This document shows, piece by piece, positions 35,136 through 45,772 of a stretch of 64,000 nucleotides of DNA. Both the position numbers and the translations under genes were made by a program. Source of the DNA: Taudactylus pleione (taxonomy: Eukaryota > Chordata > Amphibia > Anura > Myobatrachidae); NCBI GenBank assembly GCA_031769625.1, contig JAUIMM010000204.1, positions 130,001-194,000 of the forward strand, given 5' to 3'. Positions within the stretch are counted from its first letter, which is position 1, and every line of letters begins with the position of its first letter. The notes beneath the pieces were generated by a model. It was not told where the DNA came from. It made no database searches and was given only the letters and a program-made list of their open reading frames with translations.

Positions 35136-35447
35136 ACCCTGACGCACCTGGCCTCAGATGGACTTGTTCTTAAAGCTTTATATCACAGATTCCCTCTTCA
35201 CTTGTTGAGTGTTTTCTTGTGAAATGTTTCTTCCTTCAACATTCTCTGTCTCTTACTGCGAGGCTTAGTCAACTGAATGCCTTTGGCTGGGAGTGGGGTA
35301 TATAGGGAGGACCAGTGCATGCTGGGAGCTCCAAAGCTTTGCTGTTTGGTGGAATGGACGCTGTCCAACTATATATCCCAAGGTAATTCCTGTGAACCCT
35401 ATGGACCTTGAAGAAAAAGAATTATCAAAAGGTATGTTATACCATAA

Positions 35448-36012
35448 TTCTGTATATTTATTGGGACAAAAATATTCTCTGGTAAAAGCTGTGTGATATA
35501 TTGGCACATAAAATAAATACTAGTTAATAATGTCTGCCTGATATAATTCATAATGTGTCTGAATATTTAATCTACTGTTTCTGAGTAGAAAAGTACCTGC
35601 TGCAGTACAGTAATTGAATGATGCCAGTAGAAGGGAAATAAATGTTACTTTGTTCAAAGGGAAGGGGTAAGTCATCTCCTGTAGACATTTCATTGTGTCT
35701 GCATCTCTCTTTGTGTCTGATCTTCAGCCCCCAGATGGCAGCACTGATTACAAAGGTGACAGAGTTGGATAGAAAATTCAATAAATATGTTTCACAGCAA
35801 AATGAGAAGTGGGAAAATTCAGAAATCTCATCAATAGCTCCTCTTTAAAGTGGAACACAAACATTTTTAAAACAGTTGTTGTGAAACTCATTGTTAAATG
35901 TATTTTTTTTAATATGGAAAAGTGATAAATCAGATATAATTACATACACCAGTTCTACACAGGGGCATTGTCAGGAGTGTTGGTCTTGTTCGTAACATAA
36001 TGCTGCTTGGTC
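35448..36012. other. Possibly unique AT-rich DNA with a candidate exon
   Basis: Between the DIRS element and the next hAT. No terminal repeats are seen. A short candidate exon is listed separately. Confidence 0.4.
35730..35848 (+). other. Candidate terminal coding exon, unidentified
   Basis: TCTGATCTTCAG at about 35719-35730 is a good splice-acceptor sequence with a T-rich tract before it. The following frame encodes about 40 residues (SPQMAALITKVTELDRKF, then NKYVSQQNEKWENSE and SIAPL) and stops at 35846-35848. The segment is charged and helix-prone. I cannot identify it, no partner exon is visible, and it may be chance or a transposon tail. Confidence 0.25.
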
Positions 36013-36649
36013 ACTATGGGCAAGGACGGTTCTAGGGGAAGGCTAACAGGGCAGTCGCACCAGGGTGCCGGCCCCTAGAGGGCTCCGCTGAGTCCCCTCC
36101 ACATCAGCGAGCTGGAGGAACCTTCTTCTTGCCCGCCAGCGCCACAGCTCTCACCCGCGGATGGCTTTCTGGAGTGGAGGAAGAAGGAGGCTGCGCTGTG
36201 GCTGTGACACTCAAGGAACCATTGCCTGCCGCTCGAGCCCACCGTGGCGGTTCGCCGCCACTTCCCTCCCCTCCCACAGTGCAGCACCCCCATGGCATTC
36301 TGGGAGTCCAAGAATCCCAGGCGTGGTTGGCAGCTGCAACGATGTCACTGAGCGCGCAAGGAAGAGGCAGGCAACACACCAGGACACGGAGAGCAGCAGC
36401 AACTTGGCAGCGGTAAGTGTCAGGATTTCAGGGAACTTGGGTCAGTTAATGTAGGGGCATGGCGGCGGCACGCGTAGTACAGCAGGAGACTCCCCACCTC
36501 CACTCACTCATCAGCTCCCTCCAGTCCCTGCTTGTTCACAGCCTGGGTTGTGATTACTGCTGCAGCCCCTGGCCCTGCCTGTGCCTGACTCTGATCTCTG
36601 GCCCCTGCTGTCAGACTGTGTGCAAAAAGTATATCTGATCAATCATATC

Positions 36650-37280
36650 ACATTGTATGGGGCACTACTCTGTGTGGCATATTATGTAAGGGGCATTACT
36701 CTATGAGCCATATGTATGGGGCATTACTCTGCATGGCATATTGTGTATGGGGCATTACTCTGCGTGGCATATTGTGTAATTGGCATTACTCTGTGTGGCA
36801 TATTATGTAAGGGGCATTACTCTGTGTGTCATAATGTGTAAGGGGCATTACCTTGTGCGGCATAATGTGTAAGGGGCATTATCTTGTGCGGCATAATGTG
36901 TAAGGGGCATTACCTTGTGCGGCATAATGTGTAAGGGGCATTACCTTGTGCGGCATAATGTGTAAGGGGCATTACCTTGTGCGGCATAATGTGTAAGGGG
37001 CATTACTTTGTGCGGCATAATGTGTAAGGGGCATTACCTTGTGCTGCATAATGTGTAAGAGGCATTACCTTGTGCGGCATAACGTGTAAGTGGCATGACC
37101 TTGTGCTGCATATTGTGTAAGGGGCATTACTCTGTGCGGCATATTATGTAAGGGACATTACTCTGTGAGACATGTTATTTAAGGGGCATTACCTTGTGCG
37201 GCATAATGTGTAAGGGGCATTACCTTGTGCGGCATAATGTGTAAGGGGCATTACCCTGTGCGGCATAATGTGTTGTAAGG
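36650..37280 (+). repeat. 31-bp minisatellite
   Basis: About 20 direct copies of a unit containing TAAGGGGCATTACCTTGTGC and GGCATAATGTG. The central copies are nearly identical and the edge copies more diverged. There are no unique spacers, so it is not a CRISPR-like array. Confidence 0.95.
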
Positions 37281-37294
37281 TGCACTATTACAGA

Positions 37295-37795
37295 ATTGGC
37301 ATGAAATCCCTGTTGTTGGCATGCCTGCTGTCAATATACCGACAGCAGCATCCCGATGCTCAGGATCATGACAAGGGTCATGTAAATATGGTAACCGTCC
37401 CCATTGTGCCCCTAACCCTAACTCTCTGTTGTTGCATCCTAACACTAACCCTCCCCACCCTTTGGTGCCTAAACCTAACCCTCACCCTCACCCTCTTAGT
37501 GTCTAACCCTAACTCCCCCCTGTGATGCCTAACCCTAACCCACCCCTGGGGGTACCTAATCCTAACCCCCCCGTGACGCCGCCTAAATCTAACCCTCCCC
37601 CCTTGGCTAAGACCTAACAAGCCCTGCTATACTTATGATCAGCATCCTTGCTGCTGTCGGGATTCCGGCGCCAGCATGTCAACTACTGTCGGTATTCAGA
37701 CTCCTGTCTTCTGGCTGGGTAGTGGCATTCCGGTGCCGAGATTTCGTCAGCCGGGATGCCGGCTGTATGTATAACTACATCCCACTTTACAGTGT
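37295..37795. mobile_element. CCTAACCC-rich palindromic element
   Basis: The centre (37395-37620) is made of variant CCTAACCCTAACC and CCTAAATCTAACCC repeats. Outer parts contain inverted CGACAGCAGCATCCCGATGC-like and CTGCTGTCGGGATTCC segments and an ATGTATAACTACATCCC-type right end. It resembles the element at 25.3-30.8 kb. Confidence 0.55.
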
Positions 37796-38154
37796 GCCAT
37801 AACATGTATAAGGAGTACTACTGTGTGGAATAACGTGAATGGGCTCTGCGTGGCTTGACATACAAACGCTGGCGGTGCCATATTCACAAACTGTGATGCT
37901 ATTCCCAATCACTCCCAGTCTCCCAGAATGCCGGGCATGAAGTCGTCACGCATGGCAGTTGATCCACCTTCTGCTGGGCGTGTTTCCTAAAGTGAAAAAC
38001 AGGGGGGGGGGGGGGGTCACAAAGCCACACCCTCTATTCGGGAGTGTGCTCAGAAAAACACCCTTTTTTGTTTCTGCCTGATTTTTTTATTTGGGGGGGG
38101 GGGGTGCCAATTGGAACTCTGAGTTCCACAAGGTCTAGAACTGGCCCTGATTAT

Positions 38155-38641
38155 GGGGACAATTTATTAATTATCGCATTTGCAATGCAATCTGGGCATG
38201 GTATTACTGCCAATGATCGCATTGCAAGATGCTATCATAGCACCGGAATTTATCATCTGGCACATGCAGGGACAGGGGACTCTGAAAGGAGCCCGCCCCT
38301 GGAATGTGCCCGGAGTGCTGTTGAGGCTACTGCACATGCGCAGTCGCCATTGCTGAGGGAGTGTTCCTATGAAACCCTCTCCTGGTAAGCTTTGAGATGC
38401 ATATCCCATTGGCTACATTCAGATGGCGTTAGCTGCGGTGGCCAATATGCGAAATGCATCGCATTCCGGATGTTAGTAATTCTGGCAGCATCGTAACCCC
38501 CATAGAAACCTACTGGACGGATCACAGCAGGTATTGGTCCCTTCTTCAAAAATGGGGGTGGTACTGAATATTTGCGGTTTCCCTCCGAAAACTGGTGTTT
38601 TCATAGAAAAAGCCGCAAATATTTAATGATAAATGGGCCCC
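38155..38641. mobile_element. MITE with 3-bp target duplication
   Basis: Left GGGGACAATTTATTAATTAT and right ATTTAATGATAAATGGGCCCC are imperfect inverses flanked by an exact TAT duplication. The left duplication lies inside the right target duplication of the hAT element, so this MITE inserted later. Noncoding. Confidence 0.75.
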
Positions 38642-39480
38642 TATGTGTCCCATATTTTGAAAAACTAGGCATTTTGGGCCGCAGACAAAGACCTAGGAGA
38701 GGCTGGAATGACCCTTGCTTCTGTCTGGCATGCCTGAAAGTGCACAACAGTCTTTTGTAATCTTGGACCCTGCCTGTGTGGGTTTAAAGGATGTCCGGAC
38801 CTAGCAAAAAGTGCTAGATGATTGTCCAGTCTAGCTTGTGCTTGTTTACTTTGCATACTGACCTGCCTATTGTGTTTCCTGATCGCTTTCCAATTATCCT
38901 CACTTCTATTACTACTGGGTTAATGTGTACCAGACCCTTGGATTCTGCTAAGATTATACTACTGCGTGTACGGCTTTGCCCGCAAGTGCACCAGATCCTT
39001 GAATAGTATAAGCCCCCTATTGTGATTTTGCTGCAAGTGCTCCAGATTTCGGTACTGTGCCTTTTCTACACTATTACCCATCTCTTGTACAAAAGCCAGA
39101 GCCTGCTTAAGTTGCTATATACAAGTACAATCAGTTTACGGCCAATAGCACCCATATGCTTACGATACCTTCGCACTATTGCTATATACTGTATCTCAAA
39201 CTAATCTACTTGATTTCATGCTCTAGCAATTTTACTTGATTTCATGCTCTAGCAATTGGGGTCCTCCTTGAACACACTCAGATAGCAATCTACCATATTA
39301 ATGTGACAGGCATAACCAGAAATGTTGGGTCCCCATTGCAAAATTTTGATGGGGTCCTCTATGCACAGTCACAAAGCCTCCCCCATCCCTAGTAAGTACA
39401 CAATAGGGAAGAAAACTTGGGTACCAATCAATAGAGCCACAATAAAAAGATTGACTAGGCTTTCAGGTTTCTTCCACAAA
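38642..39480. other. Unassigned noncoding DNA with a short duplication
   Basis: No coding signal. ACTTGATTTCATGCTCTAGCAATT is repeated back to back at about 39208-39257. Confidence 0.5.
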
Positions 39481-39484
39481 TTTT

Positions 39485-40240
39485 TATCAAAGACGTTGCA
39501 AAAAATAGGGGCAGTACATAAAGAAAAAAGGGGAGAGGAAGGGAATACAATCACATACAAGGAGACAGATACATAACAATAGGGTATAGTATGCAGGTGC
39601 AATACCAGAAATACAATAGTATACCAAACAATCAGTTATCCCAAAGTCAATCAAAGGGATAAAACAAACAAACCCCAACCCCCACCCCCTAAAATAGTAG
39701 AGTCCTGAAGTTGTTTGAGAGCAATTGCGCCTTCACTGTCTGTGACATGTAAGTCCCTTGAAAAACATTTCATGAGAGGGGAAGAAGCTGATGTAGAATA
39801 TGGAACTTCAAGAGTTTCCATAAATTGTATTTTAGAGGTGACCTTAAGCAAAGAAGGAGGGGTAAGAGATTACAGCTTTGACCTAATGCAGTTCTAGTCA
39901 CCAATAGAATCTGACCCACACAATAAGATAGTGGGTGCCAATACAAAAGAACAAGTTCTAGGTCTGGGGTTACTGGAACTCAGATAACCTTGGACAGTAA
40001 ATCAAATACTTCTGACCAAAGAGGATGAATAACAGGTCAACCCAAAAATATTTGTAAGATATCCCCAACTGCAGAATAATAACGCCAGCAATATTTCGAA
40101 CACGAAGGCCAGATTTTATATAAATTAACCAGGGTAAGGTTTAGTCTATGGAACAATTTCACATGTATTTCAATATGGTTCGTACACTTAGAAATACAAA
40201 GAATATCTGGTGGCACGCAAATCTAGCTCTTGCTGACGAT
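39485..40240 (-). pseudogene. L1-like LINE ORF2 C-terminus and 3' end
   Basis: Minus-strand translation gives the L1 C-terminal signature: KIWPSCSKYCWRYYSAVGD, then DILQIF, a stop, and PVIHPLWSEVFDLLS near 40130-39990, followed by ILLVTRTALGQSCNLL near 39900. These resemble the CWRC...H-W-CP-I-FW region of L1 ORF2. The 3' untranslated part runs to an A-rich ATAAAAATTTGTGG near 39485. Only the terminal part of a 5'-truncated insertion is present, with at least one stop. Confidence 0.65.
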
Positions 40241-40665
40241 ACATCCAGGACCTATGGAGTGCAAAAGGAGTAGGTGGGAAACAATGACTATGTGAGGGTG
40301 CTGATATGCCAGAGCAGAATATATGTCCAGCTCTGGCCAATACGTCACATCCAGTAATGGTGGAAAACAAAAAGACGAGATGGAACGCTATGATCACTTC
40401 TGGGTGCTGGTAATTTCTGCCACAACCCGGGAATGGTATTTAAGGAACACCGTTTCTTATACTAGCATCCAAGCTTGAAAAAGGGAGATTCCCAAAATGC
40501 GTTGCTAATTGGATTTTATAGTGGACCCTGGACTACCATCTATCCCATCTTTGTTCACCACAGTTTACTACATCTGGCGAAAGACCCAGGACATTAATTA
40601 TTTTTATGCCACAAATCTGCAGTTACCTGGTAGGATACTAGGGGCTCCAAGGAGGGACACTTATT
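40241..40665. other. Noncoding DNA with a decayed hammerhead-like motif
   Basis: The segment 40466-40512 resembles the Penelope-associated hammerhead-like sequence seen at 58.9 kb. Apart from this I see no element structure. Confidence 0.35.
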
Positions 40666-40668
40666 CTA

Positions 40669-41623
40669 CACTGAAGTGACAAAAGTCATTTGATAGATGC
40701 CTAGTATCATGTAGGACTCCATCTAGCCTGGCGAAGTGCAGCAACTCGACTTGGAATCAATTCCACAAGTAGATGGAAGACCTCTGAAGAGATGTTGAGC
40801 CATACTATCTGGATAGCTCCCCATATTTGTAGGTGCAGGATCTTAGGTGCGAATGGACCTCGCCACCATGTCCCATAAATGCTTGATTGGGTTCATGTAG
40901 GGCAAATGTGGTGTCCACACAATTTGTCGGAACTCTCCAGAATGCTCCTCGAACCACTTCTGGGCAACTTGGGACCGATGACACGGTGCATTATCTTGGT
41001 GGAATACTCCATCATTGTGGGGGCACATGAAGTCCATGAAGGGCTGCAATAGTTATCAAGCAATGCAATGTAGCGGTTACTAGTCAATTACATGTTCAGG
41101 TGGACCAGCGGACCCAATCCATGTCACGTGAACACACCATTATGGAACCACCACCAGCCTTTACGGTGCCTTGTTGACAACTGGGGTCCATGGCCTCATG
41201 AGGTCTGCACCACACCTGAACTCTACCCAAAACAACTGGAACCGTGACTCACCAGACCATGCCACATGTTGTCAGTCCTCCAAGGACCAATCAGCAACAT
41301 CAAGAGCTAGGTGAGACGCTGTGTCCGGTATCATAGTGCTAACAGGGGTACTCTTGTGGGTGTTCTGCTCTTATATCCCATGGAAGCTAAAGAACGCTTC
41401 ACTGACCTGCTGGATATGTGTCGGGCACCTACAATCATGCACTTTTCAAACTCTGATAATTCACGTCGCCTTGCCATGAGCAGCCTAGCCGTGTTCAAAC
41501 TGACTCATGAGATGTCAGATTACAATTGTTGCAGGTCTGGGTATTTCCAAGATGTCACAGTACAGTGACGACACCTACGATTACCTTTACATACTGCTGT
41601 CCCATGACTTTTCCACTTCGGTG
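40669..41623 (-). mobile_element. Tc1/mariner element remnant
   Basis: Left CACTGAAGTGACAAAAGTCA and right TGACTTTTCCACTTCGGTG are inverted termini, each flanked by TA. The copy is 955 bp, shorter than the usual 1.3-1.6 kb. The transposase is recognisable on the minus strand only in its C-terminal part. Confidence 0.88.
40843..41060 (-). pseudogene. Tc1-like transposase C-terminal fragment
   Basis: The fragment contains HQDNAPCHRSQVAQKWFEEH, with the second catalytic Asp, then TPHLPYMNPIKHLWD, which corresponds to the [12 protein letters not shown] box with the final catalytic Glu changed to Lys. The HTH and first Asp regions upstream are scrambled or deleted. It cannot be active. Confidence 0.85.
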
Positions 41624-41730
41624 TATGTGCAGTTTAATTTTAAACTTTCTTAAATTGTGGAAACAGGGAAACACTATGTCAGTTTTTTCTTTTTCCAATG
41701 GGTGAACATACTGGGGAACTGTGAATCTAT

Positions 41731-43030
41731 GGGGGGTATTCAATTACAGGCAGAGGTCAGACTTTTCGCCATCATCGCTGCTTTTTCTGGAATAAAGTAT
41801 CGGGCGCGTGCCCGCTTAATCCCAGTATTCAATAAGGATCCAGCGAAAACGGGACCCGGGAAATCTTCCTGTCACCCCGCTAAAGATGTCCTGACACGGG
41901 GGATCACTATGGGTACCCCCGATTTGGGCTGCTAAAGGTAGTCGGGGTTTTTAATCGCCGCAGCAGGTGCATAAATGTGGCTTTAGAAGAAGGGGTGAAG
42001 AATAGCACTTAGGTTTTTTTTGGGGGGAAAAATAACTTGTCCCATCAAATTTGGGGTACATGAAAATGGGTGCAAGCATTTCTAAGTCCCTAAAGTCATT
42101 TTTTAAAATTCTTCAAAAATGCACCTGCTGCTACCACCCGCATTCTAGAATCAATTTCGCTAGTTTAAAACTTTGTTCCCCAATTATTATTTTTTCGCCC
42201 CCAAAATGAAAGTACATGTTTTGGGGTGTCCTGAGGATTTTTTAAACATTTTTTTGACACACAAGTGCCAAAGGGCAGTCATGCTGGCACCTGTAGTTCC
42301 ACTGTAAAATTCAATAGTTTATTACCCCCGTACCTACAGCCCAGGGGTGTGGGGAAGAGCCCCGGGCTTCAGACCAAACCTGGGGTTTCTGGGGAAGGGG
42401 GACCCCTTTTTTGGGGGGTCCCCACCTCCCCTGAGATCTCCGGCTTGGCCTGACCGGCTTGGGGAGTGAATGCTTTGGCCATGGAGACCAGGTAATAGAG
42501 TCTCCTGGCTGTGGCATTACACCCTGGTCGGTTTGGGTCCGGTGCTGGTTTTAAATATAGGGGGCGACCCCTACGCAATTTTTTCCCCCCTGTATTTAAA
42601 ATCAGCACTGGCCCTGCAGCCAGGTGCTGTTTTTTAAATCACGGTGGAACCCTACTCGTTTTGTTCCCCGTAATATTTTGAACCACGAACTGGCTCACTA
42701 GTCCGGGGCTGGTAATACTTTTTGGGGGAGACCGTACATAATTACTTTTAAAGATTTAACCCTTCTTTAACAGGTTGGCCACACAAGCAGCTTTCACATA
42801 TCTCACTCATATGTGCAGGCTGCTTGCTCGGGAGAGTTTTGCAGAGAGAAAACACTGCAATCTTGGGTGTAATCTCATCTAAACTTGCTACTCGGGGGAG
42901 AAATCTCGATCTGCTTCACCATCGCAAAACTCACTTTCAGCTAAACTCACTTCTTAGTAAATTTGGGAGTTTAAAAACAGGAAAATCACCCAAGTTTCGG
43001 CGATGCAAATCGAGTAAATTTATCCCTAGG
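41731..43030. mobile_element. Two fused foldback-element halves
   Basis: The left end GGGGGTATTCAATTACAGGC starts a TTCGCC-rich element similar to 44925-45772. From about 42245 onward the sequence matches the right half of the element at 46653-48905 (CTGCAATCTTGGGTG, CTGCTTCACCATCG) and ends AGTAAATTTATCCCTA. No matching partner ends are present, so the two are probably fused by deletion. Confidence 0.55.
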
Positions 43031-43038
43031 TATTGATG

Positions 43039-43714
43039 TGTCACGAGTGGCTCCGAGCGGCGGCCAGGAGTGCACTCCTTACCTCTCCAGACGCTCTGGC
43101 GCGGGTCGTCCGGCGGTGGTGCGGGTCCCTGGAGAGCGGCGCTGCCTGCTGTGGGATGCCGGAGGTTGAGGGCGGCTGGCTGGTGGCGGCAGAGAAGGGG
43201 TGAACCGGGCGGAACCTCTGCGCTCTAGTTCACTGGGCGAGGCCATCTTGGATCTGGGGTCAGGTGCCGGAGTTGGCCAATCAGAGGGCAGCCTGGGTCA
43301 GGGAAGCTAGGAGCCAATCCTGCACTACCTGAGGGTATTAAAGGGCTGTCTAGAGGCCTTTTGATTGCCAGTGCAACGTTGTCACAGCATATGCTGTGAG
43401 CTAGTTCCCTGTGCTCCCTATACCTTACGTGTCGCAGTTCCAGTATCTCCTTGCCTGCCACCTCTCCGCCTGATACCAGTAAACTCTTAGCCACAGTCCA
43501 TCTCCAGACTCGTATCTCCCGCTCGACCAGTCAGGTCTGGATTTGAGCTTTAGCGAGCATCTTATTACCCGTACCTCGTCTCTCGTGTCAACCCAACCTT
43601 ATCTCCTTCATGAGTCATACCCCACTGAGACCGGCTGCGGTCCAGTACCAGACAGCGCCCCCTCAACTACCTTCCGACTCCACCCCGGATTCAAGCTTAA
43701 GTCCAGACGTGACA
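43039..43714 (+). mobile_element. Solo LTR of a Gypsy element
   Basis: A 676-bp sequence starting TGTCACG and ending CGTGACA, flanked by the exact 5-bp duplication TGATG (43034-43038 and 43715-43719). Segments such as GGCGCGGGTCGTCCGGCGG, GCCATCTTG and TTGCCAGTGCAACG align with the LTR of the chromodomain Gypsy at 25.57 kb. A GGTATTAAAGG TATA-like site lies near 43335. The orientation is set by that similarity. The internal region was lost by LTR-LTR recombination. Confidence 0.92.
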
Positions 43715-43719
43715 TGATG

Positions 43720-44122
43720 TACTTGTTATGTATCAAGCCTGAAGAGTCTTAACCACTTCCTCAGGGAACAACATGATCACACTGGAGCTATTAAAAGAGG
43801 CTATCAATTTAATTGGAAATCACCAGCTGTAGGGTATATCTGCATTTTTTGAGCAGTAGTTATCTTAATGATCTCCTTTTCATTAGTGTGGCATATGAAA
43901 AATCACCATTTATCTGTAGTTCTCCCAGAATGGATGCAGAATCTTCCTTGTTTCTTAGAGCACATAGGGTAGATTCCTTAATGTGGATATAATACAGGCA
44001 TAATAACATATTTCTAGGCAAGCTTTCAGGGCATTCATAGCTTTTGGTATGCAATGTGTACTGTCAATTATAAAGTTGTTTTCTGGGTGGCCAGGAAAAA
44101 GTTTTTGAAAGAACTTGAGAAC
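43720..44122. other. Unassigned noncoding DNA
   Basis: About 400 bp with no terminal repeat or domain. Nothing recognisable is seen. Confidence 0.45.
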
Positions 44123-44125
44123 AAA

Positions 44126-44614
44126 GGGCCTGATTCAGCAGCGATCGCGCTCTTCGCATGCATCACACTGCGGGTGCGCGAAGACTTCACTGCAATCGGG
44201 ACTGCAGTGACTACGCAGACCCATCGTAGAATGATTGACAGGAAGTATCGTGTGGGGGTGGTGATAGGGGGGGACGCCAAAACGCAGGTGTGCATTTGAA
44301 CGCCATTGCAGGGGTGTGCATAAATTAGCCATTGCGATGCCATATGCAGCTTGGACTTTCACTGCATGCGATGAGGTTAGCATTTTCTGAGTAAGGTCAG
44401 ACCTTGTGCAAGTGGGCATGAGGCTGCGATTGTACTCTGTTACCGATGTTTTCGCAGATTTGCAAAATATAACAGATGTGTGTAAGGTAAGGTGGACGTT
44501 CTTAGGTTGTGCTGTGACAGCATAGTGATCGCAGACATTAGCATATCTTCGCAGTGAGACTGCTTGCGTAATGGCTAATGCGATCGCAGTTGCGATCCGT
44601 ACTGAATCAGGCCC
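44126..44614. mobile_element. Harbinger-like MITE (GGGCCTGATTCAG family)
   Basis: Termini GGGCCTGATTCAGC and ACTGAATCAGGCCC are inverted and flanked by an exact AAA duplication. The interior is rich in GCGATCGC and GCAATCGG-type inverted segments. It is a third member of the family seen in both Harbinger introns. Confidence 0.88.
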
Positions 44615-44617
44615 AAA

Positions 44618-44924
44618 GTCCTCTATTTATTAATATGGTGTGAATTCTGGAATATGGAACATTTTGCTTCCCCATGGTAATCAGAATGAAGCTTTTCTGT
44701 CAACCTTCTCATAGAGGCTACTTGTGGTGAATCTTATCTGTATAAGTGGGAATACCAAGTGCTACTCATCAATGTTAAATGCTGACACAAACTCCTGAAT
44801 CTCCCTCTTTGGCGCAGTTCTAGATGAATAATTGGTTACCTATATACTGCTAATAAAACTAGATTTTGGAATTCATCAATGGTGAATTATAGATAGTGGT
44901 ATCTCCCATTACCATTACCACTAT
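44618..44924. other. Unassigned noncoding DNA
   Basis: Roughly 300 bp of AT-rich sequence. No structure is recognised. Confidence 0.4.
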
Positions 44925-45772
44925 GGGCCGAATTTAATTAGGTGAGCCTTCGCCTCATTCACCACTTTTGATAAAATCTTTTCGCGTACTTTCTCAATGC
45001 ACATTCCTGCTTTTCGCCCTATTCAATTGCAAAACACGTGAAAACATATATGTGCGAAAACTTCGAATGGTGAAACTAGCGAAAAAAAACCAGCACATTT
45101 TGGGGAAATCAGTCTGTACCCCATAAAAAGCCTGACAATGAAAATCAATTTTGAAGTATATAGCCCTAAAAAAGTATTTTGGGTTCTTTAATTGAGTCAA
45201 ATGGCTGTTATATGCATATTTGCATGTGTTGAAAAATTATATAAAGCAATTTATTTTTGAAAAAATAATAGTTGTAGGTAAATTGGGGGTACATTAAAAT
45301 GAGTATTAGTATATTTTTGTGGCTATAAAGTGCAGTTTTACAATTTTTTTAAAAATACACCTGCTGCAGCCACCCAATATGCAATCCTAAAAACCCCTGA
45401 ATCATCCATACAGCCCAACAAAAATACCTAATCCAGTACTTTAAACCCATTTTCCTACACTTTTAATATTTTCATGTAATTTTTAAGGGGAATTAAGCTA
45501 ATTTTTTTTTTTTTTGCCTAATTAGTCATTAGGGGGGTGTCCAAAGAGTCCTGAACCGTCCCCACATTTTAAGGCAAAAATAGGGACTTTGCACATTTAT
45601 TCACCTGTCTCTGAGGTGATGGAAACTTTTCGCCTGTTTCTGCCTATGGAGTTTTCACACGTGCGAAAACTCCGGGAATTGAATTGCATGATATGCTGGT
45701 AAGCGCGAAAAGATCGCATCGGCAAATGCTTTTCGCCAAACGCAACTTTTCACACCTAATTGAATTCGGCCC
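44925..45772. mobile_element. TTCGCC-rich terminal-inverted-repeat MITE
   Basis: Left GGGCCGAATTTAATTAGG and right CCTAATTGAATTCGGCCC are inverted. Flanks TAT and TAA share TA. Inverted ACACGTGAAAAC and GTTTTCACACGTG segments lie deeper in the arms. Noncoding. Confidence 0.8.

Larger units (their letters stand above)
20630..35447 (+). mobile_element. DIRS-type retrotransposon, plus strand, split by nested insertions
   Basis: The left terminal repeat starts TTTTCTTCTTCAGGTTCCAT (about 20630-20790). The right one is its inverse (about 35270-35415), followed by an extension to about 35447. Both contain CAAAGCTTTGGAGCTCCCAGC or its complement. The internal complementary region is at about 35025-35135. 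Removing the 9.4-kb hAT insertion at 21669-31076 leaves about 5.4 kb, a normal DIRS size. Coding parts gag, RT, RNase H and tyrosine recombinase follow in order after the insertion. The 5' non-coding region (20790-21660) precedes it. This copy lies opposite in orientation to the DIRS copy near 10-14 kb. Confidence 0.92.
36021..38149. mobile_element. hAT-like non-autonomous element
   Basis: Left terminus CAAGGACGGTTCTAG and right terminus CTAGAACTGGCCCTG match in 12 of 15 positions when inverted. Flanks ACTATGGG (36013-36020) and ATTATGGG (38150-38157) form an 8-bp duplication with one mismatch. The interior has a GC-rich section, a 31-bp minisatellite, a CCTAACCC-rich palindromic element and long G-runs (38004 and 38093). 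No transposase frame. Confidence 0.85.

Noticed and set aside
36650..37280. Regular 31-bp direct repeats resembling a CRISPR array
   Set aside because: The units abut with no unique spacers, and the setting is eukaryotic transposon DNA. It is a minisatellite.
37395..37620. CCTAACCC runs resembling telomere repeats
   Set aside because: The units are degenerate, irregular and interrupted, and sit within a palindromic repeat also seen at 25.5 and 30.5 kb, so it is not an interstitial telomere.
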